Source: Victivallis lenta (GTDB lineage Bacteria > Verrucomicrobiota > Lentisphaeria > Victivallales > Victivallaceae). Taken from it: a stretch of DNA of 64,000 bases. Below the pieces are notes generated by a model. That model worked only from the letters and a program-made list of their open reading frames with translations. It had not been told where the DNA came from and ran no database searches. The position numbers and the translations under genes are program-made. Positions 8,777 to 17,848 of the stretch are shown piece after piece. The stretch covers positions 1 through 64,000 of the forward strand of contig NZ_VUNS01000010.1 in the NCBI RefSeq assembly GCF_009695545.1. Direction: 5' to 3'. Position 1 is the stretch's first letter; each line of letters begins with the position of its first letter.

Positions 8777-9631
8777 ATGAAATCGGATTTTGTGGTTCTG
8801 TGGGAAGCGCATCGCGGCGGCGGAGGGCGTGAGTTACCGGAAAGTACGCCGGCCGGCTTTGAATACGCATGGCGTCTCGGCGGCGTTCCGGAGGCGGACG
8901 TGAATGTGACGAGCGACGGCGTTATGATGAGCCTTCATGATGGCACGCTCGACCGTACGGCGCGCGTATTGAAGGAAGAGTGGAGAGGGAAACCGCTCTC
9001 CGGGCTTCTGAGCAGCGAAGTGCGTTCCGTCGATATCGGCAACGACATGTGGCCGGGTCAGCACGTGCCCGCCATCGATGAGTTGCTGGCCCGTTTGCGC
9101 ACGGATCCGGCCAAAGAGATCATCATCGATTACAAGGCGGCTCCCCTCGGGCGGCTGGCTGCGCTGATCCGCGCATACGGCGTGGAACGTCAGGTTACGT
9201 TCGCCACCACCGATGAAACCGTCGCGGCGGAATTCCGCCGCCTTGCACCGAAGGTTCGGATCAAGATCTGGATCGGCGGTCCGAGGGAGGCGATCCTGCG
9301 GCGATTTTACGGGATGGCGGAGCGAAATTTCGGGGGATTCGAACAGATTCAGCTCCACCTGGCTCCGAAATCGGGACAGGAGTGGCCTTATGCGCTTGCT
9401 CCGGAGGAGATCCGCTGCGCTCTGGCATTGACAGAAAAGGCCGGTGTCCTGCTGCAGCTCTTCGTCATGGAGTTCAGCCGTCGGGAGCTGTTTGCGCTGC
9501 TCGACCTCGGCATTCGCTCTTTCGCGGTGGATTATCCGCACCGATTCACCATGCTGATGGCGGAGTATGAGGCGCTGAACGGCTGGTCCGAATTTTGCTC
9601 GAAATCCGATGAGGTTGAAGAAAACCATTGA
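8777..9631 (+). CDS. Glycerophosphodiester phosphodiesterase family protein
   Basis: A 284-residue cytoplasmic protein (no signal peptide) of the GDPD TIM-barrel family, which cleaves glycerophosphodiesters to an alcohol and glycerol-3-phosphate. The start of the barrel has AHRGGGG with His12-Arg13, then PESTPAGF. PEADVNVTSDGVMMSLHDGTLDRT follows the family pattern: acidic metal ligands, then the catalytic His. I chose ATG 8777 because it sits behind AGGAG and directly before the first beta strand; an earlier in-frame start at 8714 lies inside the promoter. The enzyme is alone on the plus strand, convergent with the symporter gene. Substrates could also be glycan-linked phosphodiesters. Confidence 0.8.
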   Translation: MKSDFVVLWEAHRGGGGRELPESTPAGFEYAWRLGGVPEADVNVTSDGVMMSLHDGTLDRTARVLKEEWRGKPLSGLLSSEVRSVDIGNDMWPGQHVPAIDELLARLRTDPAKEIIIDYKAAPLGRLAALIRAYGVERQVTFATTDETVAAEFRRLAPKVRIKIWIGGPREAILRRFYGMAERNFGGFEQIQLHLAPKSGQEWPYALAPEEIRCALALTEKAGVLLQLFVMEFSRRELFALLDLGIRSFAVDYPHRFTMLMAEYEALNGWSEFCSKSDEVEENH

Positions 9632-9642
9632 ACTAAAGTGGA

Positions 9643-11172
9643 TTATGAGGTTTTTTCTTGCCGGTTTTCTTCCGGTTCGCGGGTCCAGACGGTCAGGCGC
9701 GCGAGGTTCTTCCGGTTCGGGAAGAGGAGCGACGCGAGCAGCGCGGCGGCGAGAATGAGCGCGTTGACGAGGATCGTGGTCCAGTATGGATGGACGGTCA
9801 GTCGCCACGTCTCCGGCAGGAGTTCGAAGGTGTTGAGCATCAGCCAGCCGTTGAGGACGAGCCCGAATCCGACGCCGGTCAGCAGCGCCGCGTTGCCGAC
9901 CCGCTGCGTGAAGAAGCCGAGCAGGTAGATCGCCAGCATGCCGCCGCCGAAGATCGAACCGAGGATCAGCGTGAAATCCGTCATGCTCTCGCGCGGAATG
10001 AAGTCGATGACCAGCGCTCCGGCGATCATGAGCGCGCCCGAGAGCCACGAGAAGAACTTTGCCGCGCCGAGCGATTCCGCGTCGCTGCAGTCCCGGCGGA
10101 ACCGTTTGACGAAGTCGACGGTCGAGACGGTCGAAACCGCGTTGACTGAGCTCGACAGCGTGCTCATGGCGGCGGCCAGACAGGCTGCGATGATGATTCC
10201 GGCCACGCCGGGCGGCGTCTCGTGCAGGATGAAGTGCGGCAGGACCGCGTCGGCCGGAATGCCCTCCGGCAGCAGTTTCGGGTAGACGTGGTAAAACGCG
10301 AAGAGGCAGCTGCCGACAAAGAAGAACGACAGCCAGGTCGGTACGCTCATCACAGCGCAGAGCAGAGTCGCCTTGCGCGCCTCGCGCGTGCTCCGGGCGG
10401 CGAGATAGCGCTGGACCACGTTCTGGTTGCTCGTGTATTCGGTTCCGAAATTGATGAATCCGAGTATGATCATGACTGTGAGCGTACGCTCGCCGAAGCC
10501 GGTTTCGAGCGGGCCGAGGCTGAATTTGTCGAACTCCGCACCGATGCGGAACACATCCGCGAACCCCTCCGGCAGCCGCAGGACGACGAGCGCCACGCAG
10601 AGCAGTCCGCCGAGCAGCAGCACGATGGTCTGGGCCACATCGGTCCAGATCACGGCCTCGATACCGCCGAGCGCCGTGTAGAATACGACGACGATCCCCC
10701 CGGCGAGGATGATCCAGCCGATGCCGACACCGAGCATTTCAGCCAGCGGAATCGATACGAGATAGAGCACGGTCGACAGCCGGAACTGCTGCAGCAGTAC
10801 AAAGCTGAAGGCGGCGTAGAAGCGGATTGCGCCGCCGTATCGTTTCTCAAGGTACTCGAATGCGCTGACCGCCGCACCCTGCCGGAAGAACGGGATGATG
10901 ATCCATGCCGCGAGCAGCGCGACGGCCGGCAGCGTCAGGTTCGGCACGAGCTGCCGGTAGTCGAGCACGAAAGCCGCCGCCGGCAGCGCGAGAAAGGTGA
11001 CTGAGCTGATCGAGGTCCCGAGCATCGAGAGCCCGACTGCCCAGCCCGGGAAGGCGCGGTTGCCGAGAAAATACTCCTCGGTGCTGTTGTTGCGCTTCGA
11101 GAAGAAGACGCCCATCGCCGCCATTCCGGCGAGGAAGAGCAGCAGGATGAACAGGTCGGCGGGCCGGATCAT
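9643..11172 (-). CDS. Sodium:solute symporter (SSS family)
   Basis: A 509-residue integral membrane protein with about 13 predicted membrane helices. The N-terminus (LFILLLFLAGMAAMGVFFSKRNNSTEEYFLGNRAFPGWAVG) and the GTSISSVTFLALPA segment are characteristic of sodium-coupled symporters that take up sugars, sialic acids or other organic solutes. It overlaps the preceding hydrolase gene by 4 nt and has GGAAGAG 5 nt before its ATG, so it is translationally coupled as the last gene of the operon running from 15401. Its likely role is uptake of the product made by the upstream enzymes. The substrate is unknown; a sialic-acid-like sugar would fit the aldolase and Asp-box neighbours. Confidence 0.85.
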   Translation of the reverse strand: MIRPADLFILLLFLAGMAAMGVFFSKRNNSTEEYFLGNRAFPGWAVGLSMLGTSISSVTFLALPAAAFVLDYRQLVPNLTLPAVALLAAWIIIPFFRQGAAVSAFEYLEKRYGGAIRFYAAFSFVLLQQFRLSTVLYLVSIPLAEMLGVGIGWIILAGGIVVVFYTALGGIEAVIWTDVAQTIVLLLGGLLCVALVVLRLPEGFADVFRIGAEFDKFSLGPLETGFGERTLTVMIILGFINFGTEYTSNQNVVQRYLAARSTREARKATLLCAVMSVPTWLSFFFVGSCLFAFYHVYPKLLPEGIPADAVLPHFILHETPPGVAGIIIAACLAAAMSTLSSSVNAVSTVSTVDFVKRFRRDCSDAESLGAAKFFSWLSGALMIAGALVIDFIPRESMTDFTLILGSIFGGGMLAIYLLGFFTQRVGNAALLTGVGFGLVLNGWLMLNTFELLPETWRLTVHPYWTTILVNALILAAALLASLLFPNRKNLARLTVWTREPEENRQEKTS

Positions 11173-12359
11173 TTGCGCTCTTCCATTTCACTGCTGCCGA
11201 TACAGTTCCGACTGTCGGTGATGCTGAAGAACCAGGCGGTCGCCCGGGCCGGGATTTCTGCTCGGACAGTCCGGTTTTCGCGGTCGAGCGCGGCCGGTGC
11301 GGTTTGCCAGCGGCGTCCAGTCCAGTCTCCGGCGTCCTCGGTGTAGTGAAACTCCGCCTGTTTCAGTGGTACGCTACTGGTGTAGACGGCACAGTCGCTT
11401 GTCCGGGAAAACAGGCGCGGCAGCGGTTCGCCGTTTTTCGCCATCGCGTCGGCGAAGACGGCGACTTCGGGCGGATCGCCGCTCGGCGGATGGGCGTGCC
11501 CCATCCGGATACGGTAAGCGGTATGGCGAAGCTCCGGCTTGACGAGGCGGCAGGTCTTCTTCCAAGAATCGGGACGGAAATGTTTGTCCGAAACCCAGTT
11601 GCAGAAGAGGATCGGCACGGTGTTCCCCGCGAGGTACGAGGCGGGGTCCCAGAGCAGCGTCCAGCGTTCAACCTGTTTCGGCGTCAGCCTGGCGAATTCG
11701 GTTTGGCTCCATGACGAGCTTTCGGCGAGGAAACCGCATCCGTAAACCATTGCGGCGAACCGGAAGCGACTGTCGACGCTGACCGCGAGCTCCCCGATTA
11801 CCGCGCCCCAGGAGATTCCGGTAACTCCGATCCGTTCCGGATCGATTTCCGGGAAACTCCGCAGCAGCGTATTGGCGCGGATTACCGCCCCAACTGCGTG
11901 ATACGGCCATTGCTCCTGCGGCGGGAGGTCGATGTCGCGGAAGATACGGCTGAGGCCGGGTCCTCCGTCGGGATGGCGGATGCTTCCGTCGCTGCCGGAA
12001 TCTCCGTTGTTGGCCGGTACGCCGCCGTTGGTGTCCATGGCCAGTACCGCGTAACCGCGCTTGACCCAGAGAGCGGCCCAGTAGCGGAATGCGGTTCCGC
12101 CGCCGCCGTGGATAAGAATGACGGCGGGCAGCGGCTCTTCGGCTCCAGCCGGTTTACCGTACCAGGCGAAAACACGGGTCGGCTTGCCGCGGTACGGCAG
12201 CCCGTCGTAGAAGATGCCGCGGATTCCGTCGGTTCCGGCCGGTTCATAACCGGGCGCGGTGCTCCAGTTGGGGAGTGCGAAGAGCGCCTCACGATTCGGC
12301 AGCTCGGCACTGCCCGGGGTCAGAACAAGGAGGGCGGCAAGGCAGAAGAGCAGTTTCAT
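11169..12359 (-). CDS. Secreted alpha/beta hydrolase (acetyl-xylan-esterase/DLH-like)
   Basis: A 396-residue protein with a signal peptide (MKLLFCLAALLVLTPGSA). It is an alpha/beta-hydrolase of the esterase/prolyl-oligopeptidase type: the oxyanion-hole region PAVILIHGGGG is followed by the nucleophile elbow GVTGISWGAVIG (GxSxG, nucleophile Ser). Asp and His of the triad probably lie in the C-terminal third; the HAHPPSG region is a candidate for His. Such enzymes in glycan cassettes remove acyl groups. It overlaps the upstream gene and the downstream symporter by 4 nt each (ATGA), showing tight coupling. Confidence 0.75.
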   Translation of the reverse strand: MKLLFCLAALLVLTPGSAELPNREALFALPNWSTAPGYEPAGTDGIRGIFYDGLPYRGKPTRVFAWYGKPAGAEEPLPAVILIHGGGGTAFRYWAALWVKRGYAVLAMDTNGGVPANNGDSGSDGSIRHPDGGPGLSRIFRDIDLPPQEQWPYHAVGAVIRANTLLRSFPEIDPERIGVTGISWGAVIGELAVSVDSRFRFAAMVYGCGFLAESSSWSQTEFARLTPKQVERWTLLWDPASYLAGNTVPILFCNWVSDKHFRPDSWKKTCRLVKPELRHTAYRIRMGHAHPPSGDPPEVAVFADAMAKNGEPLPRLFSRTSDCAVYTSSVPLKQAEFHYTEDAGDWTGRRWQTAPAALDRENRTVRAEIPARATAWFFSITDSRNCIGSSEMEERK

Positions 12360-13720
12360 TTCAACGTCTCCATCGGAATTCGGGTGATGCCGATCTGCTC
12401 CTTGGCGATGCTGTACACCAGATAGATAGTTCCGCCGCGGCTGATCGCCTGAAAATACTGCGCTCCTGCTTCAGCCGGTTTGCTGATGCCGGGTATCGCC
12501 TTGTGTCGTTGGTATATCAGCAATTTTGTCCGGTCAAATACCCGGCCGTCTTTCGACCATGTGATGAAGGTATTGAATCTCTTCATGTCGCTGCCTGCGA
12601 TCCAGACGGTGCCGTCCGGCAGCTCTCCGGCGGCCGGCATGGCGGTGCCGAACAGATTGGTTTTGACGCCGGGGCTGTAGGCTTCGTCCGGATGGTTTTT
12701 CTCGGCTGCATAGTAGGTAGTCGGGTCGAGCAGATTGTCGCGGATGGCCACACTGCTGCCGTCCGGCCGGAGGAACTCGGCGTGGTGGGCGAGCCCGTTT
12801 TTGCCGTTCGCGGCCAGTTTAGCGGTCCCGGGTGCATATTTGGGATAACGCTGGAAACGGATCTGTTTCCCCGTCAGCGCCTGTCGGAAATCCAACGGAG
12901 ATTCTTCCAGCGGCTTCGCGGTGTCATAGGGCGGGTTGAAGGGACCCATCTTCTTGCGGATGGTCGGCGTGACCTGCAGTTCGGCCGGGGCGCGCTCACC
13001 CGAAATATAGAGCTCGGAGGCTGGGAGGAGACGGCCGTTTTCGAGCTTCCACTCCTGTACGAAGTGCATGAGTATCCAGTAGATGTCGAACCGGAACCGG
13101 GCCTGACGGGTGTGACGGTAATGCTTGTCCGGTACCGGGCTCCGGTTGGCGCTGTGGTGGTAGAGCATTGAATCGGTCCAGCCGTCGCAGAGCAGCAGCC
13201 GGCCGCGCAGGAACAGGCGTCCGCCGATCAGTTGAAGCGTGCCGTCCATGAAGGCGCCGGTGATCAGGTCCGAATCGTCCGAAGCCGGGCGGCGTCCGGC
13301 TGGCATGGCGGGCGGGGCGAGTTCGACGATCTCTTCCGGTTTCCCCCAGTCGATCCGGCTGCCGCCGTCGCGGAAGGTGCCGACCCGGGCGAGAATCCGC
13401 TGGCCCGGCCCGTTTTCATCCTGCACATGGTTGGTCCAGTAGACGATGACGTATTCTCCTGCGACCACGAATTGCTGATGGTGATTGTAGGTGCCGTGCA
13501 GCACACTTTCGTAGACTCCGCCGGTTTCGGGCGAGGCGTTCGAGGGTTTCGGGTCGTAGAGCAGTTCCGAAGTGATTCCCTCGAGAGGTTCCAGCCCGAG
13601 GCCCGGCTTTGACGCATCGAACGAAGCGGGGGGGCGCCACTCGATCGGAGAAGGCGGTTCCGCCGCAGCGATGCCGGCGGCGAGCGCGAACGGTGCGAGA
13701 AGTGCGGTCAGTCGTTTCAT
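12356..13720 (-). CDS. Secreted Asp-box (sialidase-like beta-propeller) protein
   Basis: A 454-residue protein with a signal peptide (MKRLTALLAPFALAAGIAAA). The mature part is rich in short beta strands and has an Asp-box-like repeat (TWSKDGRVFD near residue 385) and YNHHQQFVVAGEYVIVYW, as in six-bladed sialidase-fold propellers. The complete set of sialidase active-site residues cannot be confirmed by eye, so it may be a sialidase, another propeller glycosidase or a binding protein. The start at 13720 follows AGGAAGGGA; the in-frame upstream starts overlap the pseudopilin gene. It sits between pseudopilin and esterase in a five-gene operon. Confidence 0.6.
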   Translation of the reverse strand: MKRLTALLAPFALAAGIAAAEPPSPIEWRPPASFDASKPGLGLEPLEGITSELLYDPKPSNASPETGGVYESVLHGTYNHHQQFVVAGEYVIVYWTNHVQDENGPGQRILARVGTFRDGGSRIDWGKPEEIVELAPPAMPAGRRPASDDSDLITGAFMDGTLQLIGGRLFLRGRLLLCDGWTDSMLYHHSANRSPVPDKHYRHTRQARFRFDIYWILMHFVQEWKLENGRLLPASELYISGERAPAELQVTPTIRKKMGPFNPPYDTAKPLEESPLDFRQALTGKQIRFQRYPKYAPGTAKLAANGKNGLAHHAEFLRPDGSSVAIRDNLLDPTTYYAAEKNHPDEAYSPGVKTNLFGTAMPAAGELPDGTVWIAGSDMKRFNTFITWSKDGRVFDRTKLLIYQRHKAIPGISKPAEAGAQYFQAISRGGTIYLVYSIAKEQIGITRIPMETLK

Positions 13721-13736
13721 CGGCAATCCCTTCCTG

Positions 13737-14411
13737 TTAGAATTCATACCATGCTTTGGCATCTTCACTGATTACTTTCCAGATGGTACCCTCGGCATGT
13801 CCGTCGGCAAAGGCGATATTGGAGTTGGAGGGTTTGTGGCGCGGGTAGAGACCGTACGGGTTGTCATACGGATTTTCGATTTTACTCTTGAGGCGCATGG
13901 CGACGGCGCCGTCTTCCGGCGTGTGTCCGCTGTCGCCGAAGGCAATGAGTTGCGTGGCTTTGCGGATACGGGAGATTTTCCGGAACGCGTACGGATTACC
14001 GGCCTCCGTCCCGTCGATTCCACCGAGCGTTGAATCGTTATACCCGTAAGAGGGTTCGTTGGCGTCATAGACATTGGGCGTCCCGTTGCTGTTGAACCCG
14101 GGGTCGGCCGGACACCGGTAGATTTCGGGCAGCTTGCCTTTCCACGACGTGACCGGCTCGAACCCGAAGTAGGGAGCGAAGGCGACTTTGTGCCAGCGGG
14201 TGGCGTCATTCCCCCCCAGGATCGGCATGAAGTCGCTGTTGTCGCCGGTGTACTGGATGAAGACGGTGCCGATCTGCTTGAGGTTGGAGGCGCAGGAGAT
14301 CGTATGGGCCCGCGCCCGCGCCGAATTCAGCGCCGGGAGCAGCATGGCCGCGAGAATCGCGATGATGGCGATCACGACGAGGAGTTCGATCAGCGTAAAA
14401 TATTTTTTCAT
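13737..14411 (-). CDS. Type II secretion-like pseudopilin (H-X9-DG family), cassette 3
   Basis: A 224-residue protein with [13 protein letters not shown], the hydrophobic helix through [13 protein letters not shown], and a C-terminal [14 protein letters not shown] signature. The residue before the presumed cleavage point is Tyr. GGGAGA lies 6 nt before the ATG. It lies 48 nt downstream of the aldolase-family gene and 16 nt upstream of the Asp-box protein, inside the operon. Confidence 0.85.
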   Translation of the reverse strand: MKKYFTLIELLVVIAIIAILAAMLLPALNSARARAHTISCASNLKQIGTVFIQYTGDNSDFMPILGGNDATRWHKVAFAPYFGFEPVTSWKGKLPEIYRCPADPGFNSNGTPNVYDANEPSYGYNDSTLGGIDGTEAGNPYAFRKISRIRKATQLIAFGDSGHTPEDGAVAMRLKSKIENPYDNPYGLYPRHKPSNSNIAFADGHAEGTIWKVISEDAKAWYEF

Positions 14412-14459
14412 CTCACTTCTCCCGTTTCAATTAGGACAATACGGCAAATATGTTGTTAT

Positions 14460-15401
14460 TCAATGATTCTCCGCAGATTTTTCGCGGATTGCGAACCGTT
14501 CGATGTAATTCCGCAACGCTTCCTGCTGAAGCAGCTGTTCCGCGGAAAGACGGTCGCAGCCGACCCGGCAGAAATCATCCATCGGCACTCCGCAGCGGTT
14601 CAGAAAGTGCTTGGCCGAACGCGGATATTTGAATTCGACGTGACGCTGGACCAGATTGAAAAATTGCTGCAGTTCCCGCGCGCGCTCCGGGTCGTCCCGG
14701 AAACAGCGGCACAATTCCGCGAGCAGTCCCGGATAGAAATTGGCCGAAGTGCCGCTGTATCCCGCCGCGCCGAGCTTCAGCGACTCGAGGCAGGTCGTCA
14801 GGTTCGCATTGTAAAGCCTGAGGCTGGTTCCGGCGCAGGCGCGGAGCTTCCCGGCAATCGCGGCCGGGTCGCAGCAGGTGTCCTTCAGGAACGCGAGACG
14901 CTCCCCGGCAAGATGTGCCATGCGCCCGAGCAGCTGCGGAGGAATGAGCCGATGATACGGAAGCGGACACTCGTAGATGCCGAGCCGGATCTCCGCCGTC
15001 TGCGCCAGCAGGGTTTCGAACGCCGCGAACAGCGCCTCGTCCCCCGCTTCCTGCGGGACCAGGAGGCAGACCGGAATTACCACGGCATCCATGCCGAGCG
15101 CGGCCATGTCGAAGACAGACTGGAGCTTTTCCGCCTCGGTATTGCCGAGATATCCGCAGGCGACGACCGGAACGCGGCCGCCGCTTACGGCAACAGCTTC
15201 CCGGGCGAGTTCGAGCCGTTCGGACGGCGTCAGCTGGTACAGTTCGCTGCTGAGACAGACGGCGAACAATCCGGCGACCCCTTCGGCGATATAGTATTCA
15301 AGCAGCTTCCGGTAGGCCGGGAAATCGATTTTCCCGTCCGGCCGGAACGGAGTAAGCACGACCGGCCAGACTCCGGCGGCATGGTTGATGGGCGAAATCA
15401 T
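14460..15401 (-). CDS. Dihydrodipicolinate synthase / N-acetylneuraminate lyase family protein
   Basis: A 313-residue class I aldolase of the DapA/NanA family: TPFRPDGKIDFPAY near the N-terminus, the AVCLSSELYQLTPSER loop in place of the classical GGSTGE, a Tyr in GIYECPLPYH and the Schiff-base lysine Lys173 in AFLKDTCC. Members make or cleave 2-keto acids with pyruvate. The altered GGSTGE loop argues against plain DapA. As first gene of an operon with secreted hydrolases and a sodium symporter it is more likely to degrade a sugar acid. RBS AGGAACC, 9 nt from ATG. Confidence 0.75.
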   Translation of the reverse strand: MISPINHAAGVWPVVLTPFRPDGKIDFPAYRKLLEYYIAEGVAGLFAVCLSSELYQLTPSERLELAREAVAVSGGRVPVVACGYLGNTEAEKLQSVFDMAALGMDAVVIPVCLLVPQEAGDEALFAAFETLLAQTAEIRLGIYECPLPYHRLIPPQLLGRMAHLAGERLAFLKDTCCDPAAIAGKLRACAGTSLRLYNANLTTCLESLKLGAAGYSGTSANFYPGLLAELCRCFRDDPERARELQQFFNLVQRHVEFKYPRSAKHFLNRCGVPMDDFCRVGCDRLSAEQLLQQEALRNYIERFAIREKSAENH

Positions 15402-15436
15402 CTTTCAGGTTCCTTTCGATTGCGTTCGATACGTTA

Positions 15437-15465
15437 ATTATAGTGAATCCGGCCGTGAAAAGCAA
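15437..15465 (-). promoter_or_regulatory. Promoter of aldolase/pseudopilin/symporter operon
   Basis: Minus-strand TTGCTT (15460-15465), 17-nt spacer, perfect TATAAT (15437-15442), 36 nt before the start codon at 15401. The adjacent A+T-rich segment to 15600 has repeated TTTGCA elements (about 15475, 15494, 15558) that may bind the divergent AraC-type regulator. Confidence 0.6.
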
Positions 15466-15618
15466 TACGGAAGTGTTTGCAAAAAAAATAAAAGTTTTTG
15501 CATTTTTTATAAGGATATCCGGCTTGAATCCGAAAATGAAGAAAAAAAGGAATATAATTTGCAAAATAACTTGAATTTATGCAATTGCCGGATAGAGTAA
15601 AAGCGGAGGCGGAACCAT

Positions 15619-16530
15619 ATGATGACGCAGACGGAACGGCTGATCGGTGAAATCAGGGAGAAATGCCGGGCGATCGCCGAACCGCTCCGGTATCTGAAGG
15701 GAGTCGGCGGAACGCTGCCGGATCTGCCCGGCGACATCGTCCTGCTGCAGCGGAATCGCGATTATCCGATCAACCGGACGCCGCAGCCGATGCAGCTGCT
15801 GCACCGCTGTTATGTGCTGACCGTCAGCCTGCAGGAGGAGGGGCTGGTCTGCGCGGCAGAGCATACCTGCCGTATTCCGGAGGGAGGCGCAACTCTGGTC
15901 TACCCGTTTCAGGGGCATCATTATGTGGTCGAGCAGGAAAATTTTTTCTGGCTGGTGGCGACTTTCCACATGGAGAACGCGTTCCTGCCGGATCTCATGC
16001 TGCGCAGCTTTGAACTTTCTCCGTTCGCCTGGCGGCTGACGGCCCGCATGGTGGAGCTCTATCTCGAACTGCTGGCCGGTTCGGCGGAGCGGGTGCGCGA
16101 AGGATTGCTCCAGACGACGCTCTATGCGCTTTTGCTTGAGCTGCGGCTGGGCCGCTGCGGGGAGGAGGGGCGGCCCGGCGGTGCGTTGCCTCCGCGGCAG
16201 CACCGGATTGAGCTCTTCGAACGGATGAGCCGCCGCATCTCCGGCGGAATTGCCGATCCCGCGCTTTCGGTTGCCGCATTGTCGGACGAGTTCGGCATTT
16301 CGATTCCGTCGATGTATCTCCTGTTTCACTCGCTGGTCGGCTGCAATCCCGGCGAATATATCCGGACGCTCCGGATCAAGCGGGCGATCAAACTCCTGAA
16401 TGCGAACAATATGCTGATTGCGGAGGTCGCCGGGGAGTCCGGTTTCACCTCGCAGGCGGTTTTCAGCCGCTGCTTCCGCAAGGTGGTCGGCTGCTCTCCG
16501 AGCGAGTATCTGCGGAAACTTCGCGACTGA
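15619..16530 (+). CDS. AraC-family transcriptional regulator
   Basis: A 303-residue activator-type regulator. Residues 1-190 form an N-terminal cupin-like sensor domain (VLTVSLQEEGLVCAAEHTCRIPEGGATLVYPFQGHHY). Residues 205-300 hold the AraC double helix-turn-helix (LSVAALSDEFGISIPSMYLLFHSLVGCNPGEYIRTLRIKRAIKLL...VAGESGFTSQAVFSRCFRKVVGCSPSEYLRKLR in two parts). ATG 15619 follows GGAGG at suitable spacing. It is divergent from the aldolase-to-symporter operon and probably activates it in response to the imported sugar. Confidence 0.85.
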   Translation: MMTQTERLIGEIREKCRAIAEPLRYLKGVGGTLPDLPGDIVLLQRNRDYPINRTPQPMQLLHRCYVLTVSLQEEGLVCAAEHTCRIPEGGATLVYPFQGHHYVVEQENFFWLVATFHMENAFLPDLMLRSFELSPFAWRLTARMVELYLELLAGSAERVREGLLQTTLYALLLELRLGRCGEEGRPGGALPPRQHRIELFERMSRRISGGIADPALSVAALSDEFGISIPSMYLLFHSLVGCNPGEYIRTLRIKRAIKLLNANNMLIAEVAGESGFTSQAVFSRCFRKVVGCSPSEYLRKLRD

Positions 16531-16588
16531 CCGGCACTGCCCGCGATGCGGCCGGTCCGCGCGTTGCGTCTTTTGCGATGATGCGGAA

Positions 16589-16616
16589 TTGACAATTTCC
16601 GCAACCGTGATATATT
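16589..16616 (+). promoter_or_regulatory. Promoter of the 159-aa gene
   Basis: TTGACA (16589-16594), 16-nt spacer, TATATT (16611-16616). The -35 sits inside an inverted repeat GCGGAA-N8-TTCCGC (16583-16602), a possible operator. Confidence 0.6.
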
Positions 16617-16678
16617 GACGGCAGGGGAAAGCGGGAGAACGTCATTCATCCGGAGGGAGATAAAGAGGAGGAGTAATC

Positions 16679-17158
16679 ATGAACTGTTTTCAACTGATCG
16701 ACTGTAATTCCGGCGAGGTCTGCGAAGTCGGCGCGAACGCCGTCGCTCCGTCGCTCCGGGAGTTTCTGTATCCGGCCGTACGGGAGGGGACCGGGCTGTA
16801 CAAAGGGCTCTTTTACCGGATCGCCTGTTTCGACGGCCGGCAGGGGGCCTGCTTTCAGGTTCTCTGGCACGGGGAGGACGGCGAGGAGCTGCTCGACTGC
16901 TTCGTCGGCTGGGCGCCCGGGCAGGAGATGGTGCGGGACAAGCTGCGCGAATGCTGTCTCGTGCGCGCGCTCGGCATCGACTGGGAGGCGCTTGAACCGG
17001 ACGACCGGTTCGCCGCCGTGCTGCGCTACGAGTGCGATCCGGCGGCTGCGGCGGTGAGGGACAGCGAATTTCCGGAGTGGAAGCGCCATCTCGAGAATCT
17101 CGTCCTCGCGCTGTCGGCCATCCTGATCGACACCCGCGGGCTGGAACATGCCGGCTGA
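16679..17158 (+). CDS. Hypothetical protein, 159 aa, unknown function
   Basis: I do not recognise this soluble, acidic protein. It has no signal peptide or membrane segment. It has several cysteines (CF, CNSG, CEVG, ACF, CFQ, CFVG, CCL) but no regular CxxC spacing. The real-gene call rests on a strong RBS (GAGGAGGAG before ATG), a consensus-like promoter and codon use like its neighbours. It precedes the LemA/M48 pair by 127 nt. Confidence 0.6.
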   Translation: MNCFQLIDCNSGEVCEVGANAVAPSLREFLYPAVREGTGLYKGLFYRIACFDGRQGACFQVLWHGEDGEELLDCFVGWAPGQEMVRDKLRECCLVRALGIDWEALEPDDRFAAVLRYECDPAAAAVRDSEFPEWKRHLENLVLALSAILIDTRGLEHAG

Positions 17159-17285
17159 ACCGCCGGAGGCAGGGAGTTTTTTTGCGGAAAATATCGCGCC
17201 GTGCGGTTTTTCCGCTTGTTTTTCGCCCGATTCCCGGTATAATATCCGACGGCGACTGGTCACTTGAAACGATGGGAGGTTGGCG

Positions 17286-17846
17286 ATGATTGCCGGATTG
17301 ATTGTTCTTGCTGCTGCGGTTGTTCTGGTTCTGATTGTGATCGGCATGTACAACGGACTGGTGCGGGCGAAAAAACAGGTCGAAAACGCCTGGTCGCAGA
17401 TCGACGTGCAGCTCAAGCGCCGGTACGACCTCATCCCGAATCTGGTCGAAACGGTCAAGGGGTACGCCGGTCACGAATCCGCGGTGCTTGAGAATGTGAC
17501 GCGGGCGCGTTCGAATGCGATGTCCGCAAGCTCTTCCGACACCGGCGCGAAGATCTCGGCCGAAACCGAACTCTCCGGCGCGATCAGGAGCCTGATGATT
17601 CAGGTGGAGGCCTATCCGCAGCTCAAGGCGAACGAAAATTTCCTGCAGCTTCAGGAGGAGCTGACCGCCACGGAAAACAAGATTTCGTTCGCGCGTCAGC
17701 ACTACAACGATACGGCGACGAACTTCAATACCGCGATCGCGGTGTTTCCGGCCAGCGTCATCGCCGGCATGTTCCATTTCCGCGACGCGGAGCTCTGGCA
17801 GATCACCGATGCGTCCGAGCGTGAAGCCCCGAAGGTCAAATTCTGA
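17286..17846 (+). CDS. LemA family protein
   Basis: A 186-residue membrane protein with one N-terminal membrane segment (MIAGLIVLAAAVVLVLIVIG) followed by the LemA signature (YNGLVRAKKQVENAWSQIDVQLKRRYDLIPNLVETVKGYAGHE) and a long helical domain. ATG 17286 has GGGAGG 6 nt upstream; a TTG two codons earlier is a weaker option. LemA proteins often pair with M48 peptidases, as here (next gene 2 nt away), suggesting an envelope-quality-control unit. A TATAAT box (17238-17243) lies upstream. Confidence 0.9.
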   Translation: MIAGLIVLAAAVVLVLIVIGMYNGLVRAKKQVENAWSQIDVQLKRRYDLIPNLVETVKGYAGHESAVLENVTRARSNAMSASSSDTGAKISAETELSGAIRSLMIQVEAYPQLKANENFLQLQEELTATENKISFARQHYNDTATNFNTAIAVFPASVIAGMFHFRDAELWQITDASEREAPKVKF

Positions 17847-17848
17847 CG

